The notes: a model not told the origin generated them from the letters alone. 64,000 nucleotides of DNA from Micromonospora sp. DSM 45708 (GCF_039566955.1 NZ_CP154796.1:3844001-3908000); one strand, 5' to 3'; numbered from the stretch's first letter, positions 1 to 15,400 are shown. A program made the numbers and translations.

Positions 1-2000
1 GTCGGCGGGTGTCAGCCGGACCCGCAGCGTGCTCGCCCCGGTCGCGTGCAGCCGCACCCCACTCCACGCGAACGGCAACACCGCCTCATCACCGAGAAGT
101 CCGGTCAACCCGATTGCGTGCAACGCCGCGTCCAACACCGCCGGATGCAACCCGAACCCATCCACCCCAACCTGCTCAGGCAGTGTCACCTCGGCGTACA
201 CATCCCGCTCGGAACGCCACACCGCCCGCAGGCCTTGGAACACCGGCCCGTACACGTACCCGCCGTCGGCCAACCGTTCATACAACCCGTCGACAGCCAC
301 CGGTCGCGCGTCGGCCGGTGGCCACTGCCCCAACCCGGCCGGGATCCGGCCAGCTTGCGGGCTCAGCACACCCGTGGCGTGCCGAGTCCACGAACCCTCC
401 ACACCCTCCGCGCCCTCCGGTCGGGAGTACACGTTGACCGGCCGTCGGCCATCCTGGTCGGGATCACCGACCCACACCTGCACCTGCACTGCGCCCTGCT
501 CGGGCAGCACCAACGGGCTCTGGAGCGTCAACTCCTCGACCAGGGCACAACCGACCTGGTCGCCGGCGTACATCACCAACTCCACATACGCCGTGCCCGC
601 CAACAACACCGAACCCAACACCGCATGATCGGCCAACCACGGCTGCGCCGACAGCGACAACCGGCCGGTCAACACCACCCCGTCCCCATCAGCCAACGAC
701 ACCGCCGCCCGCAACAACGGATGATCAACCGAACCCTGCCCCAACACCCGAGCATCGCCCACACCGCCGGCCACGGTCTGCGGCCAGTACCGCTGATGCT
801 GGAACGGGTAGGTAGGCAACTCAGCCCGCAGCGGGATGGTCCCGCCCATCGCCCTGCCCACACCCATGGCCTCGGCCGGACCGGCACTCGTGCCGAGCAG
901 TGTCGGCCAGTCCACGGTCGCGCCGTGTACGTGGACACCGGCGACCGCGGTCAGTAACGTCTCCGGCTCGTCCCGCTCAGCACGCAACGCCGGTAGCCAC
1001 ACACCTGCATCGGGGGCGTCGGGGTCGGCCATCGAGGTCAGCGTGCCGTCCGGTCCCAGTTCGAGGAAGACACCCACGCCCTGCTCACGGAGCGCGGTCA
1101 CCGCGTCGTGGTAGCGCACCGTCTGGCGGACGTGCGCCAGCCAGTATGCGGGATCGGTCACGTCCGCGCCCGGGGTGCCGGACACCACCGGGATGGTCGG
1201 CTCCCGCCACACCACCCCGCCCAACACGTCGGCGAAGTCGGCCAACATCGGCTCCATCAACGGCGAATGGAACGCGTGACTGACCCGCAACCGCCGCGCC
1301 TTACCACCGGCGTCCCGCCACTGCTGCGCCAAGTCCAACACCACCGCCTGATCACCCGAGATCACCGTGGAACGAGGACCGTTGACCGCCGCCACCCCCA
1401 CCAGATCGGCGTACCCCGCGATCAACTCCTGCGCCTCGACATCACTAGCGGTCAACGCCACCATGGCACCACCAGCAGGAAGCGCCTGCATCAGGCGGCC
1501 CCGCGCAGCCACCACCGCCACCGCATCAGCCAGATCCCACACCCCAGCCACATACGCCGCACTCAACTCACCAATCGAATGCCCCGCCAGACACTGCGGA
1601 ACCACACCCCACGAGGCGACCAACCGGTACAACGCCACCTGCACCGCGAACAACCCCGCCTGGGCATACACCGTCTGATCCAACAGCTGCGCCTCGCCCG
1701 CGATTACCTCCCGCAACGACCGCTCCAGATGGCGGTCGAAGGACGCACAGACCTCATCGAACGCCTCCGCGAACACCGGATATGCCTCATACAGGCCCAA
1801 GCCCATCCCGACCCGCTGGCTCCCCTGCCCGGAAAACACCACCGCCAACCGACCAGACCCCGCGACCCCGGTCACCACCCCCGACGCCTGACCACCCCCG
1901 GCCAGCGTGTGTAGCCCGTCCATCAACGCTGGCCGCTGCTGACCGAGGACCACCGCCCGATGCGCGAACACCGACCGAGCCGCCAACCCGCGCCCCACCA
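1..2000 (-). repeat. Long direct repeat R4, copy in module 10 (AT-DH)
   Basis: Near-identical to about 15136-17130 in module 7, with small in-frame indels. It covers the malonyl AT and the DH. The copies differ at the DH catalytic His, which is kept here and is Tyr in module 7. Confidence 0.85.
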
Positions 2001-3455
2001 CGGCCGGCTCTACCTCGGGCCGGTCGGCCACGAACCGGGCCAGCCGCTGCGCCTGCGCCCGCAACGCCACCTCAGACTTGGCCGACAACAACCACGGCAC
2101 CACCCCGCCGGCCGGCGGGGCCGGCTCATGACCCAACGCCGGGTCCGGTACGGGATCGGCCTCCTCCAGGATGAGGTGGGCGTTGGTGCCGCTGATCCCA
2201 AACGACGACACCCCGGCCCGCCGTGGCCGGCCGCTGTCCGCCCATGGCGTGGCCTCGGTGAGTAGTTGCACCGAGCCGGCCGACCAGTCCACGTGTGACG
2301 ACGGGGCGTCTACATGCAGCGTCTTGGGCATCAGGCCGTGCCGCATGGCGAGGACCATCTTGATGATTGCGGCGACGCCGGCGGCTGCCTGGGTGTGGCC
2401 GATGTTCGACTTCACCGACCCCAACCGCAACGGTTGCTCCGCGGGCCGGTCCTGGCCGTACGCGGCGATGAGTGCTTGTGCTTCGATCGGATCACCCAGC
2501 GTCGTGCCCGTGCCGTGCGCCTCCACCACATCCACCTCGCCCGGCGACAACCGCGCGTTGGCCAAGGCCTGACGGATCACCCGCTGCTGCGACGGCCCGT
2601 TCGGGGCACTCAACCCGTTGGACGCGCCGTCCTGGTTGACCGCGCTGCCCCGCACCACCGCCAACACCTGATGCCCCTGCCGGCGAGCATCGGACAGTCG
2701 TTCCAGCACCAGGATTCCGATGCCCTCACCCCAGCCCGTACCGTCAGCCGCGTCCGCGAACGATTTGCACCGCCCGTCGGCGGCCAACCCGCCCTGCCGG
2801 GAGAACTCCACGAATGCTCCCGGGGTGGCCATCACCGTCACACCGCCGGCCAGGGCCATCGAACACTCACCCGACCGCAACGCCTGCGCCGCCAAATGCA
2901 CCGCCACCAACGACGACGAACACGCCGTATCCACCGACACCGCCGGGCCCTCCAGACCCAGGGTGTACGCCACCCGCCCCGACGCCACACTTCCGCTGGT
3001 CCCGGTGCCATATCCCTCGCCCTCGGTCGGGCTCGCCGCCAACTGCATGGCGTAGTCGTGATACATGAGGCCCACGTACACGCCGGTGTCCGAACCGCGC
3101 AGCCCCGACGGGTCGATCCCCGCCCGCTCCAACGCCTCCCAGGAAACCTCCAACAACAACCGCTGCTGCGGATCCATCGCCACAGCCTCCCGCGGACTGA
3201 TCCCAAAGAACCCCGCATCGAACAACGCCGCGTCAGTCAGGAACCCACCCTCGCGGACATAACTGGTCCCCGACCCCGCCGGATCCGGGTCATCCGACGA
3301 CCCGACATCCCAACCCCGATCCACCGGGAACTCACCCACCGCGTCAACACCCTCGACCAGCAACCGCCAAAACCCCTCCGGGTCACCAACCCCACCCGGA
3401 TACCGACACCCCATCCCCACAATCGCCACCGGCTCATCAACACCCACACCCACCG
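1..3455 (-). other. PKS module 10 (partial): KS-AT(malonyl)-DH
   Basis: KS about 3455-2170 with intact DTACSSS, EAHGTGT and SNIGH. AT about 2080-930 with GHSIGE and HAFH, which predicts malonyl-CoA. DH begins about 790 and runs off the left edge. Its catalytic His codon is intact at 625-627 and the downstream DAALH motif is present. What follows the DH (ER or KR) is not visible. The AT-DH half is almost a copy of that in module 7, but here the DH His is kept. Confidence 0.93.
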
Positions 3456-6400
3456 CCACCGGCGTAAGGACATCGCTCTGCTCACCAAGCAGCTCCGTCA
3501 ACAGATACCCGGCCAACACCACCGGCGTCGGATAGTCAAAGACCAGCGTGGCCGGCAACGACAACCCAGTCACGGCAGCCAACCGGTTACGCAACTCCAC
3601 CGCCGTCAACGAGTCGAACCCGAGCTCACGGAACGCCCGATCAGGTGCGACTGCCTGAGCACTGTCGTGACCAAGGGCTGTGGCCGCATGGGCACGCACC
3701 AGTTCCAGGACTGCCCGCTCACGTTCCTCAACGCCCACAGCCGCCAGCCTGGCCGCCAGATCCACCGGCGCGTCAGCGGCGGTCGCGGCCCTGCGGGCGG
3801 AGCCGCCGGCCAACGTCCGCCACAACGGCGGCACGCCACCGGCGGCGGCACGACGCAGCGCGGCCAAGTCCACCCGGATCGGCACCAGTTGCGGCCGGTC
3901 GGTACGCACTGCCGCGTCGAACAACGCCAGGCCCTGCTCGGAGGAGAGGGGAAGGATGCCGCTGCGTCGCATCCGGTCCAGGTCGGCCTCGTCGAGATGC
4001 CCGGTCATCGCCGACTGCTGGGCCCACAGCCCCCACGCCAACGACTGCCCCACCAGACCCTCGGCCTGCCGCCGCAGCGCCAGGGCGTCCAGGACGGCGT
4101 TGGCCGCGGCGTAGTTGCCCTGCCCCGGTGACCCGAACGTGGCCGCCGCCGACGAATACACCACGAACAACCCGAGATCCATGTCCTGGGTCAGTTCGTG
4201 TAGCCACCACGCCGCGTCGGCCTTGGCCCGCAGTACCGTCTCCAGCCGCTGCGGCGTCAACGCCTCGACCACCCCGTCATCGAGGACTCCGGCGGTGTGC
4301 ACCACCCCGACCACCGGATGCTCAGCCGGCACCGCCGCCAACACCTCGGCCAGAGCATCCCGGTCAGCGACGTCACACGCGGTCACCCGTACCCGCGCAC
4401 CCAGCTCCGTCAGGTCACCGACCAGCTCGGTCGCTCCGGCCGTGGCCGGACCTCGCCGGGACAACAGCAACAGGTGCCTGACCCCGTGTGTGGTGACCAG
4501 ATGCCGAGCCACCAACCCACCCAGCACCCCGGTCCCACCAGTGATCACCACCGTGCCACCCGCATCCAACCCCACCGACAACCCGTCAGAGCCGGACAGG
4601 GACAGCCGGCCAGTACCAACGGCCCGGGTCAACCGCCGCACATACAGGCCACCAGCGCGTACCGCGATCTCCGGCTCGCCGCTGTCGAGCACCGCCGCCA
4701 GGATCCTGCCCAGGTCGCTGCCGTGGTCGCCATCGTGGTCGCTGTCATCGTCGAGATCGAGCAGGACGAACCGGTGAGGGTGCTCGGACTGCGCGGAACG
4801 GACCAGACCCCACACCGCAGCCGCGGCCAGGTCACTGCCATCGGTAGCGCCACGAGTGAGCACCACCAGCCGGGAACCGTCCGTGCCCGGATCAGCCAGC
4901 CACTCCTGGACCCAACCCAACACCAACGCGCTCGCCGCATGCGTGGCCTCGACAACACCCACGGCATCGCCCGCAGTCGGTAGCTCGGCGACCACGACGG
5001 CGGGCAGCTCACCATCAAGCCCGCCTGGCGAGTGGGGCATCAGCAGAGGTTGCGGGCGCTGCCCGTGCCATGCCCAGACCAGTTCGCCAATCACCGACGC
5101 GGTGTCGGGTTCCGCGTCCGGTAGCGGTACCCATTCCACCGTGAACAGGGACTGCGCCGCGTCGGGTACGCCGGCGCCCAGTTGGTCGGTGGTTACTGGT
5201 CGCAGCGCCAGCGAGGTCGCGGTCAGGACTGGCTGGCCGGTGGTGTCGAACACCGCCACCGCGATAGCACCGTCGTCGGTGGGTGTCAGCCGGACCCGTA
5301 GCGTGGTCGCCCCGGTCGCGTGCAGCCGCACCCCGCTCCACGCGAACGGCAACACCGCCCCGCCATCGTCGTCGCCGAGCAGCCCGGTCAACCCGATCGG
5401 ATGCAACGCCGCGTCCAACACCGCCGGATGCAACCCGAACCCGCCGGTCGCGACGTGCTCAGGCAGTGTCACCTCGGCATACACATCCCGCTCGGAACGC
5501 CACACCGCCCGAAGGCCCTGGAACACCGGCCCGTACACGTACCCGCCGTCGGCCAACCGTTCATACAACCCGTCGACAGCCACCGGTCGCGCGTCGGCCG
5601 GTGGCCACTGCCCCAACCCGGCCGGGATCCGGCCAGCTTGCGGACTCAGCACACCCGAGGCATGCCGAACCCACGAACCCCCCACACCCTCCGCGCCCTC
5701 CGGTCGGGAGTACACGTTGACCGGCCGTCGACCATCCTGGTCGGGATCACCGACCCACACCTGCACCTGCACTGCGCCCTGCTCGGGCAGCACCAACGGG
5801 GTCTGCAGCGTCAACTCCTGCACCAGGGCACAACCGACCTGGTCGCCGGCGTACATCACCAACTCCACATACGCCGTGCCCGCCAACAACACCGAACCCA
5901 ACACCGCATGATCGGCCAACCACGGCTGCGCCGACAGCGACAACCGGCCGGTCAACACCACCCCGTCCCCATCAGCCAACGACACCGCCGCCCGCAACAA
6001 CGGATGATCAACCGAACCCTGCCCCAACACCCGAACGTCGCCCACACCGCCGGCCACGGTCTGCGGCCAGTACCGCTGGTGCTGGAACGGGTAGGTCGGC
6101 AGGGCAACCGGCTGGGTCGGGCCGGTATTCGTGTCAAGCAGTGTCGGCCAGTCCACGGTCCCGCCGTTTACGTGGACACCGGCGGCTGCGGTCAGTAGTG
6201 TCTCCGGCTCGTCCCGCTCAGCGCGCAGCGTGGGTAGCCACACGCCTGCTTCAGGGGTGTCGGCCATTGAGGTCAGCGTGCCGTCCGGGCCGAGTTCGAG
6301 GAAGACACCCACGCCCTGCTCGCGCAGCGCCGTCACCGCGTCGTGGTACCGCACCGTCTGGCGGGCATGCGCCAGCCAATATCCCGGATCGGTCACGTCC

Positions 6401-9400
6401 GCGTCGGGGGTGCCGGAGATTACCGGGATGGTCGGCTCTCGCCACACCACCCCGCTCAACACGTCGGCGAAGTCGGCCAGCATCGGCTCCATCAACGGCG
6501 AATGGAACGCGTGACTGACCCGCAGCCGCCGCGCCTTGCCACCGGCATCCCGCCACTGCCGCGCCAAGTCCAACACCAGATCCTGGTCACCGGAGATGAC
6601 TGTGGACTGGGGCCCGTTGACCGCCGCCACCCCTACCAGGTCGGTGTACCCGGCAATCAACTCCTGCGCCTCGACATCACTGGCGGTCAACGCGACCATG
6701 GCACCACCAGTAGGTAGCGCCTGCATCAGGCGGCCCCGGGCGGCCACCACCGCCACCGCATCAGCCAGATCCCACACCCCGGCCACACACGCCGCGCTCA
6801 ACTCACCAATCGAGTGTCCGGCCAGACACTGCGGGGCCACCCCCCACGAGGCGACCAACCGGAACAACGCCACCTGCACCGCGAACAGCCCCGCCTGGGC
6901 ATACAACGTCTGCTCCAACAGCTGCGCCTCGCCCGCGATTACCTCCCGCAACGGCCGCTCGAAATGCTGGTCGAAGTATGCGCAGACCTCATCGAACACT
7001 TCAGCGAACACCGGATACGCCTCGTACAGGCCCAGGCCCATCCCGACCCGCTGGCTCCCCTGCCCGGAAAACACCACGGCCAACCGACCCGACCCAGCGA
7101 CCCCGGTCACCACCCCGGGCGCCTGGCCACCGGAGGCCAGCGCCTGCAACCCGTCCACCAACGCCGACCGATCCTGACCGAGCACCACACCCCGATGCGT
7201 GAACCCGGACGCCCGGCTATCCACCAACGCCCGCCCCACCGCAATCGGCCCGGCCTCGGACCGGTCGACCACGAACTCGGCCAACCGCTGCGCCTGCGCC
7301 CGCAACGCCACCTCAGACTTGGCCGACAGCAGCCACGGCACCACCCCACCCGGCAGCGTCGGCGGCTTCTGGCCCGAGGCCGCCGGGTCAGCCGGTGTGT
7401 CCTGCGGCGGCTCGAACGGTTCGGCCTCCTGCAGGATCTTGAGCGGTTCGGCCTCCTCCAAGATGAGGTGGGCGTTGGTGCCGCTGATCCCGAACGAGGA
7501 CACCCCAGCCCGCCGTGGCCGCCCGTTGACCGGCCATGGTGCGGCCTCGGTCAGCAGCCGCACCGAGCCAGCCGACCAGTCCACATGTGTCGACGCGGTG
7601 TCCATGTGCAGCGTCTTGGGCATCAACCCGTGCCGCATGGCGAGGACCATCTTGATGATCCCGGCGACGCCCGCGGCTGCCTGGGTGTGGCCGATGTTCG
7701 ACTTCACCGACCCCAACCGCAACGGCTGCTCCGCCGGCCGGTCCTGGCCGTAAGCGGCGATCAGCGCCTGCGCCTCAATCGGGTCACCCAACGTGGTGCC
7801 CGTGCCGTGCGCCTCCACCACGTCGACGTCGCCGGGCGTCAACCGCGCGTTGGCCAGGGCCTGACGGATCACCCGCTGCTGCGACGGACCGTTCGGCGCA
7901 CTCAACCCGTTGGACGCGCCATCCTGATTGACCGCGCTGCCCCGCACCACCGCCAACACCTGATGCCCCCGCCGGCGGGCATCCGACAACCGCTCCAACA
8001 CCAGGATTCCGACGCCTTCACCCCAGCCTGTGCCGTCAGCGGCGTCCGCGAACGGTTTGCACCGCCCGTCGGCGGCCAACCCGCCCTGCCGGGAAAACTC
8101 CACGAACGCTCCCGGGGTGGCCATCACCGTCACACCGCCGGCCAGGGCCATCGAACACTCACCCGACCGCAACGCCTGCGCCGCCAAATGCACCGCCACC
8201 AACGACGACGAGCACGCCGTATCCACCGACACCGCCGGGCCCTCCAGACCCAGGGTGTACGCCACCCGCCCCGACATGACACTCGCCGCATTCCCGGTAA
8301 GAAGATGTCCCTCGCTGCCGGCCTGCGCGTCCCCGATCACCGAGACGTAGTCCTGCCCGGTAGTACCCACATACACGCCGGTGTCCGACCCGCGCAGCCC
8401 CGACGGGTCGATCCCCGCCCGCTCCAACGCCTCCCAGGAAACCTCCAGCAGCAGCCGCTGCTGCGGATCCATCGCCACAGCCTCCCGCGGACTGATCCCA
8501 AAGAACCCCGCATCGAACAACGCCACGTCAGCCAGGAACCCACCCTCCCGGGCATAACTGGTCCCCGACCGCTGCCGATCGGGGTCGTACAACGCCGTCA
8601 GATCCCAACCCCGATCCGCGGGGAACCCACCCACCGCGTCAACGCCCTCGAGCAGCAACTGCCAAAACCCCTCCGGGTCATCAACCCCACCCGGATACCG
8701 ACACCCCATCCCCACAATCGCCACCGGCTCATCAACACCCACACCCACCGCCACCGGCGTAAGGACATCGCTCTGCTCACCGAGCAGTTCCGTCAACAGA
8801 TACCCGGCCAACACCACCGGCGTCGGATAGTCAAAGACCAGCGTGGCCGGCAACGACAACCCAGTCACGGCGGCCAACCGGTTGCGTAGTTCTACGGCGG
8901 TCAGGGAGTCGAAGCCGAGTTCGCGGAATGCCCGATCAGGTGGGATCGCCTGGGCACTGTCGTGGCCAAGGGCTGTAGCGGCGTGGGTGCGTACCAGTTC
9001 GAGGATCTTCTGCTGGCGTTGCGGGCCGGTCAACGTCCGTAGCTCGGCGGCCAGTGTCGAGTCGTCGAGTGGCCTGGGCTCGGCGTCGGCGACAGCGGCT
9101 TGTGCCTCGGGCAGGCCAGCCAGTAGCGCACTCGGGCGTGCGGAAGTGAACGCCTGGGTGAACTGGGCCCAGTCCACGTCAGCGACCGCGAGGAAGCCTT
9201 CACCCTGACCGACCGCCTCCACCAAGGCCTGCACCGCCCGCTGCGGATCCATACCGCGCACCCCACGCCGCTGCAACTGCCCGGTGTCGGCCTGCCCGGC
9301 CATTCCCTCACCGGCCCACAAACCCCACGCCACACTCGTCACCGACCGCCCCGCGGCACGCTGCTGGGCGGCGTACGCGTCCAGGAACGCGTTAGCCGCC

Positions 9401-12400
9401 GCGTACACCCCCTGCCCACCACCACCCCACACACCAGCGTTCGAGGAAAACAACACCATCGCGTCCAACGGACGCTCAGACCCCTCGACCAACAACTCGT
9501 GCAAGTTACGGGTACCCGCAACCTTCGCCGCCAAAATGTGCTCCGCCACCTCCGCATCGGTGTCGTCGATGGACGCGAGCTGACCCACCCCGGCCGCGTG
9601 GACCACCGCATCAACCGGCCCCACCCCGGACAGGACCGCGGCCAACCCGTCACGATCCGCCACATCACAACCCCGCACACTCACCCGGACCCGGCCATCA
9701 GCGCCCAACTCACCGACCAACTCGGCCACACCCGGCCCGTCCATACCCCGACGAGACACCAACACCACATGCTCCGCACCGTGCCCGGCCACCCAACGAG
9801 CCACATGCGCACCCAACCCACCGGTACCACCAGTGATCAACACCGTGCCCCGCGGCTGCCACACCCGCGGCGACTCCTCCGCCCGGGCACGCACCAACCT
9901 GCGCCCATACACACCACTCGCGCGCACCGCGACCTGATCCTGACCACCCCACCCGGCCAACACCGCGACACACCGACGCGCCACCGCCGCCGCGTCCCGC
10001 GACGCCTCAGGCCAGAGCACGGGCAGATCCACCAGACCACCCCACCGGCGCGGATACTCCAACGCCGCGACCACACCCAAACCCCACGCCTGAGCCTGCA
10101 CCGGATCAGCAGGAGCATCGAACCGACCCGTACCCACCGCGCCACGAGTCAGCACCCACACCCGCCCCGACAAGCCCCCATCGCCACCCAGGTCGACGTC
10201 GTGCAGTCCCTGCAACAGCGCCAACAACTCAGGCACCGGCGCCCGACCAGGCAGGAACACCACCCCACCCAACCCAGACACGTCCAACCCCGCCCGCAAC
10301 GCCGTAGCCGCCCCCACCCGGGTGCCGTCAACAACTACCGGCACCACCCGCGCACCATGCCCGACCAGGATCTGCTCAACCCGCCCGATCCACCCCGACC
10401 CGACCTCATCAGCCGCCAGATCCGCGCCATACACCACAAGCCAGCTACCGTTCAGCGCCGCTTCAGGACCACCGCTCAACGGCTCCCACACAACCCGATA
10501 CCGCCACGCGTCAATCAGCCGCCGGTCCTCACGAGCCCGCTGCCACGCCACCAACCCCGGCAAAACCATAGCCACACCCTGCTCATCCACCCCCCACGCA
10601 GAAGCCAAAGCCCCCACATCACCCCGCTGCACCACCTGCCAAAACTCCGCATCAAACTCACCATCCCCACCCCGCACCGACACACCCCGCACCGCCGGCC
10701 AGAACCGCTGATGCTCAAACGGATAAGTCGGCAACTCAGCCCGCAGTGGGATGGCCCCGTCCACCGCCCTGCCCACGCCCTCGGCCGGGCCGGTACTCGT
10801 GCCGAGCAGTGTCGGCCAGTTCACCGTCCCGCCGTGTACGTGGACACCGGCGACTGCGGTCAGTAGCGTCTCCGGCTCGTCCCGCTCAGCGCGCAGCGTG
10901 GGTAGCCACACGCCTGCTTCAGGGGTGTCGGCCATTGAGGTCAGCGTGCCGTCCGGTCCCAGTTCGAGGAAGACACCCACGCCCTGCTCGCGCAGCGCCG
11001 TCACCGCGTCGTGGTACCGCACCGTCTGGCGGGCATGCGCCAGCCAATATCCCGGATCGGTCACGTCCGCGTCGGGGGTGCCGGAGATTACCGGGATGGT
11101 CGGCTCTCGCCACACCACCCCGCTCAACACGTCGGCGAAGTCGGCCAGCATCGGCTCCATCAACGGCGAATGGAACGCGTGACTGACCCGCAGCCGCCGC
11201 GCCTTGCCACCGGCGTCTCGCCACTGCCGCGCCAAGTCCAACACCAGATCCTGGTCACCGGAGATGACTGTGGACTGGGGCCCGTTGACCGCCGCCACCC
11301 CTACCAGGTCGGTGTACCCGGCAATCAACTCCTGGGCCTCGGCGTCGCTGGCGGTCAACGCGACCATGGTGCCACCAGTAGGTAGCGCCTGCATCAGGCG
11401 GCCCCGGGCGGCCACCACCGCCACCGCATCAGACAGATCCCACACCCCGGCCACACACGCCGCGCTCAACTCACCAATCGAGTGTCCGGCCAGACACTGC
11501 GGGGACACCCCCCACGAGGCGACCAGCCGGTACAACGCCACCTGCACCGCGAACAACCCCGCCTGGGCATACAACGTCTGGTCCAGCAGCTGCGGCTCGC
11601 CCGCCACCACCTCCCGCAACGACCGCTCAAGATGCTGGTCAAAGGACGCGCAGACCTGATCGAACGCCTCCGCGAACACCGGATACGCCTCATACAGGCC
11701 CAGACCCATCCCAACCCCCTGGCTCCCCTGCCCGGAAAACACCACCGCCAACCGACCAGACCCCGCAACCCCGGTCACCACCCCGGGCGCCTGGCCACCC
11801 GCGGCCAGCGCCTGCAACCCGTCCACCAACGCCGACCGATCCTGGCCGAGCACCACACCCCGATGCGTGAACCCGGTCGCCCGGCCGTCCACCAACGCCC
11901 GCCCCACTGTCACCGAATCCACCTCGGGCCGGTCGGCCACGAACCGGGCCAACCGCTGCGCCTGCGCCCGCAACGCCACCTCAGACTTGGCCGACAACAA
12001 CCACGGCACCACCCCGCCGGACGGCGGGGCCGGCTCATGACCCAACGCCGGGTCCGGTACGGGATCGGCCTCCTCCAGGATGAGGTGGGCGTTGGTGCCG
12101 CTGATCCCAAACGACGACACCCCGGCCCGTCGCGGCCGGCCGTTGACCGGCCATGGTGCGGCCTCGGTCAGCAGCCGCACCGAGCCAGCCGACCAGTCCA
12201 CATGTGATGAGGGCTCGTCCACGTGCAGCGTCCTGGGCATCAAGCCGTGCCGCATGGCAAGGACCATCTTGATGATCCCGGCGACGCCGGCGGCTGCCAT
12301 GGTGTGGCCGATGTTCGACTTCACCGACCCCAACCGCAACGGTTGCTCCGCGGGCCGGTCCTGGCCGTAAGCGGCGATGAGTGCTTGTGCTTCGATCGGG

Positions 12401-15400
12401 TCACCCAGCGTGGTGCCCGTGCCGTGCGCCTCCACCACGTCGACGTCGCCCGGCGTCAGCCGCGCGTTGGCCAAGGCCTGACGGATCACCCGCTGCTGCG
12501 ACGGACCGTTCGGGGCACTCAACCCGTTGGACGCGCCGTCCTGGTTGACCGCGCTGCCCCGCACCACCGCCAACACCTGATGCCCCCGCCGACGGGCATC
12601 CGACAACCGCTCCAACACTACAATTCCGACACCTTCACCCCAACCCGTGCCGTCAGCGGCGTCCGCGAACGGCTTGCACCGCCCGTCGGCGGCCAACCCG
12701 CCCTGCCGGGAAAACTCCACAAACGCTCCCGGCGTGGCCATCACCGTCACACCACCGGCCAGGGCCATCGAACACTCACCCGACCGCAACGCCTGCGCCG
12801 CCAAATGCACCGCCACCAACGACGACGAACACGCCGTATCCACCGACACCGCCGGGCCCACCAGACCCAGGGTGTACGCCACCCGCCCCGACATGACACT
12901 CGCCGCATTCCCGGTAAGAAGATGTCCCTCGCTACCGGCCTGCGCGTCACCGATCACCGAGACGTAGTCCTGCCCGGTAGTACCCACATACACGCCGGTG
13001 TCCGACCCGCGCAGCCCCGACGGGTCGATCCCCGCCCGCTCCAACGCCTCCCAGGAAACCTCCAGCAGCAGCCGCTGCTGCGGATCCATCGCCACAGCCT
13101 CCCGCGGACTGATCCCAAAGAACCCCGCATCGAACAACGCCACGTCAGCCAGGAACCCACCCTCCCGGGCATAACTGGTCCCCGACCGCTGCCGATCGGG
13201 GTCGTACAACGCCGTCAGATCCCAACCCCGATCCGCGGGGAACCCACCCACCGCGTCAACACCCTCGACCAGCAACCGCCAAAACCCCTCCGGGTCACCA
13301 ACCCCACCCGGATACCGACACCCCATCCCCACAATCGCCACCGGCTCATCAACACCCACACCCACCGCCACCGGCGTAAGGACATCGATCTGCTCACCAA
13401 ACAGCTCCGTCAACAGATACCCGGCCAACACCACCGGCGTCGGATAGTCAAAGACCAGCGTGGCCGGCAACGACAACCCAGTCACGGCAGCCAACCGGTT
13501 ACGCAACTCCACCGCCGTCAACGAGTCGAACCCGAGCTCACGGAACGCGCTGTCCGGATCAACCGCCGCGGGGTCGGCATGGCCGAGCACAACCGCAGCC
13601 TGTGCCCGCACCAGCTCCAGAACCGTCCGCTGGCGATCCTCGACCCCCATAGCCGCCAACCTGGCCGCCAGATCCACCGGCGCGTCAGCGGCGGTCGCGG
13701 CCCTGCGGGCGGAGCCGCCGGCCAACGTCCGCCACAACGGCGGCACGCCACCGGCGGCGGCACGACGCAGCGCGGCCAAGTCCACCCGGATCGGCACGAG
13801 CTGCGGCTGGTCAGTACGTATCGCCGCGTCGAACAACGCCAAGCCCTGCTCAGGGGACAGGGGAAGGATGCCGCTGCGTCGCATCCGGTCCAGGTCGGCC
13901 TCGTCGAGATGCCCGGTCATCGCCGACTGCTGGGCCCACAGCCCCCACGCCAACGACTGCCCCACCAGACCCTCGGCCTGCCGCCGCAGCGCCAAGGCAT
14001 CCAGGACCGCGTTGGCCGCGGCATAGTTGCCCTGCCCCGGTGACCCGAACGTGGCCGCCGCCGACGAATACACCACGAACAACCCGAGATCCATATCCCG
14101 GGTCAGCTCATGCAACCACCACGCCGCATCCGCCTTCGCCCGCAACACCGTCTCCAGCCGCCGCGGCGTCAACGCCCCGACCACCCCGTCATCAAGCACG
14201 CCCGCGGTGTGCACCACCCCGACCACCGGATGCCCGGCCGGCACCGCCGCCAACACCTCAGCCAGCGCGTTCCGGTCAGCGACATCACACGCCACCACCC
14301 GCACCCGCGCACCCAGCTCCGTCAGGTCACCGACCAACTCGGTCGCTCCGGCCGCGGCCGGACCCCGCCGGGACAACAGCAACAGGTGCTTGACCCCGTG
14401 TGTGGTGACCAGATGCCGGGCCACCAACCCACCCAACACCCCGGTCCCGCCACTGATCACCACCGTGCCACCCGCATCCAACCCCGCCGACAACCCGTCA
14501 GAGCCGGACAGGGACAGCCGGCCAGTGCCAACGGCCCGGGTCAACCGCCGCACATACAGGCCACCGGCGCGTACCGCGATCTCCGGCTCGCCGCTGTCGA
14601 GCACCGCCGTGAGGATCCTGCCCAGGTCGCTGCCGTGGTCGCCATCGTGGTCGGTGTCATCGTCGAGATCGAGCAGGACGAACCGGTTCGGGTGTTCGGA
14701 CTGCGCGGAACGGACCAGACCCCACACCCCAGCCGCGGCCAGGTCACTGCCATCGGTAGCGCCACGAGTGACCACCACCAGCCGGGAACCCTCCGTGCCC
14801 GGATCAGCCAGCCACTCCTGGACCCAACCCAACACCAACGCGCTCGCCGCATGCGTGGCCTCGACAACACCCACAGCATCGCCCGCAGCCGGTAGCTCGG
14901 CCACCACCACCGCGGGTAGCTCACCATCAACCTGCCCATGCCATCCCCAGACCGGTTCGGCAGCCACCGGTTCCGCGTCCGGCAGCGGCACCCACTCCAC
15001 CGCGAACAGCGACTGCGCCGCATCCGGCACCCCGGCGCCCAACTGGTCGGTGGTCACCGGCCGCAACACCAACGAGTCCACGGTCAGCACCGGCTGGCCG
15101 GCGGCGTCGAACACCGCCACCGCGATAGCACCGTCGTCGGCGGGTGTCAGCCGGACCCGCAGCGTGCTCGCCCCGGTCGCGTGCAGCCGCACCCCACTCC
15201 ACGCGAACGGCAACACCGCCTCATCACCGAGAAGTCCGGTCAACCCGATTGCGTGCAACGCCGCGTCCAACACCGCCGGATGCAACCCGAACCCATCCAC
15301 CCCAACCTGCTCAGGCAGCGTCACCTCGGCATACACATCCCGCTCGGAACGCCACACCGCCCGCAAACCCTGAAACACCGGCCCGTACACATACCCGCCA

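Noticed and set aside
2314..4131. Long plus-strand open frames over the PKS (for example 605 aa here, 691 aa at 6814-8889, 702 aa at 33667-35775)
   Set aside because: They lie antisense to well-conserved PKS domains, are His/Arg/Pro/Gln-rich, recur in parallel at each module, and have no domain match. They are shadow frames of GC-rich coding DNA.
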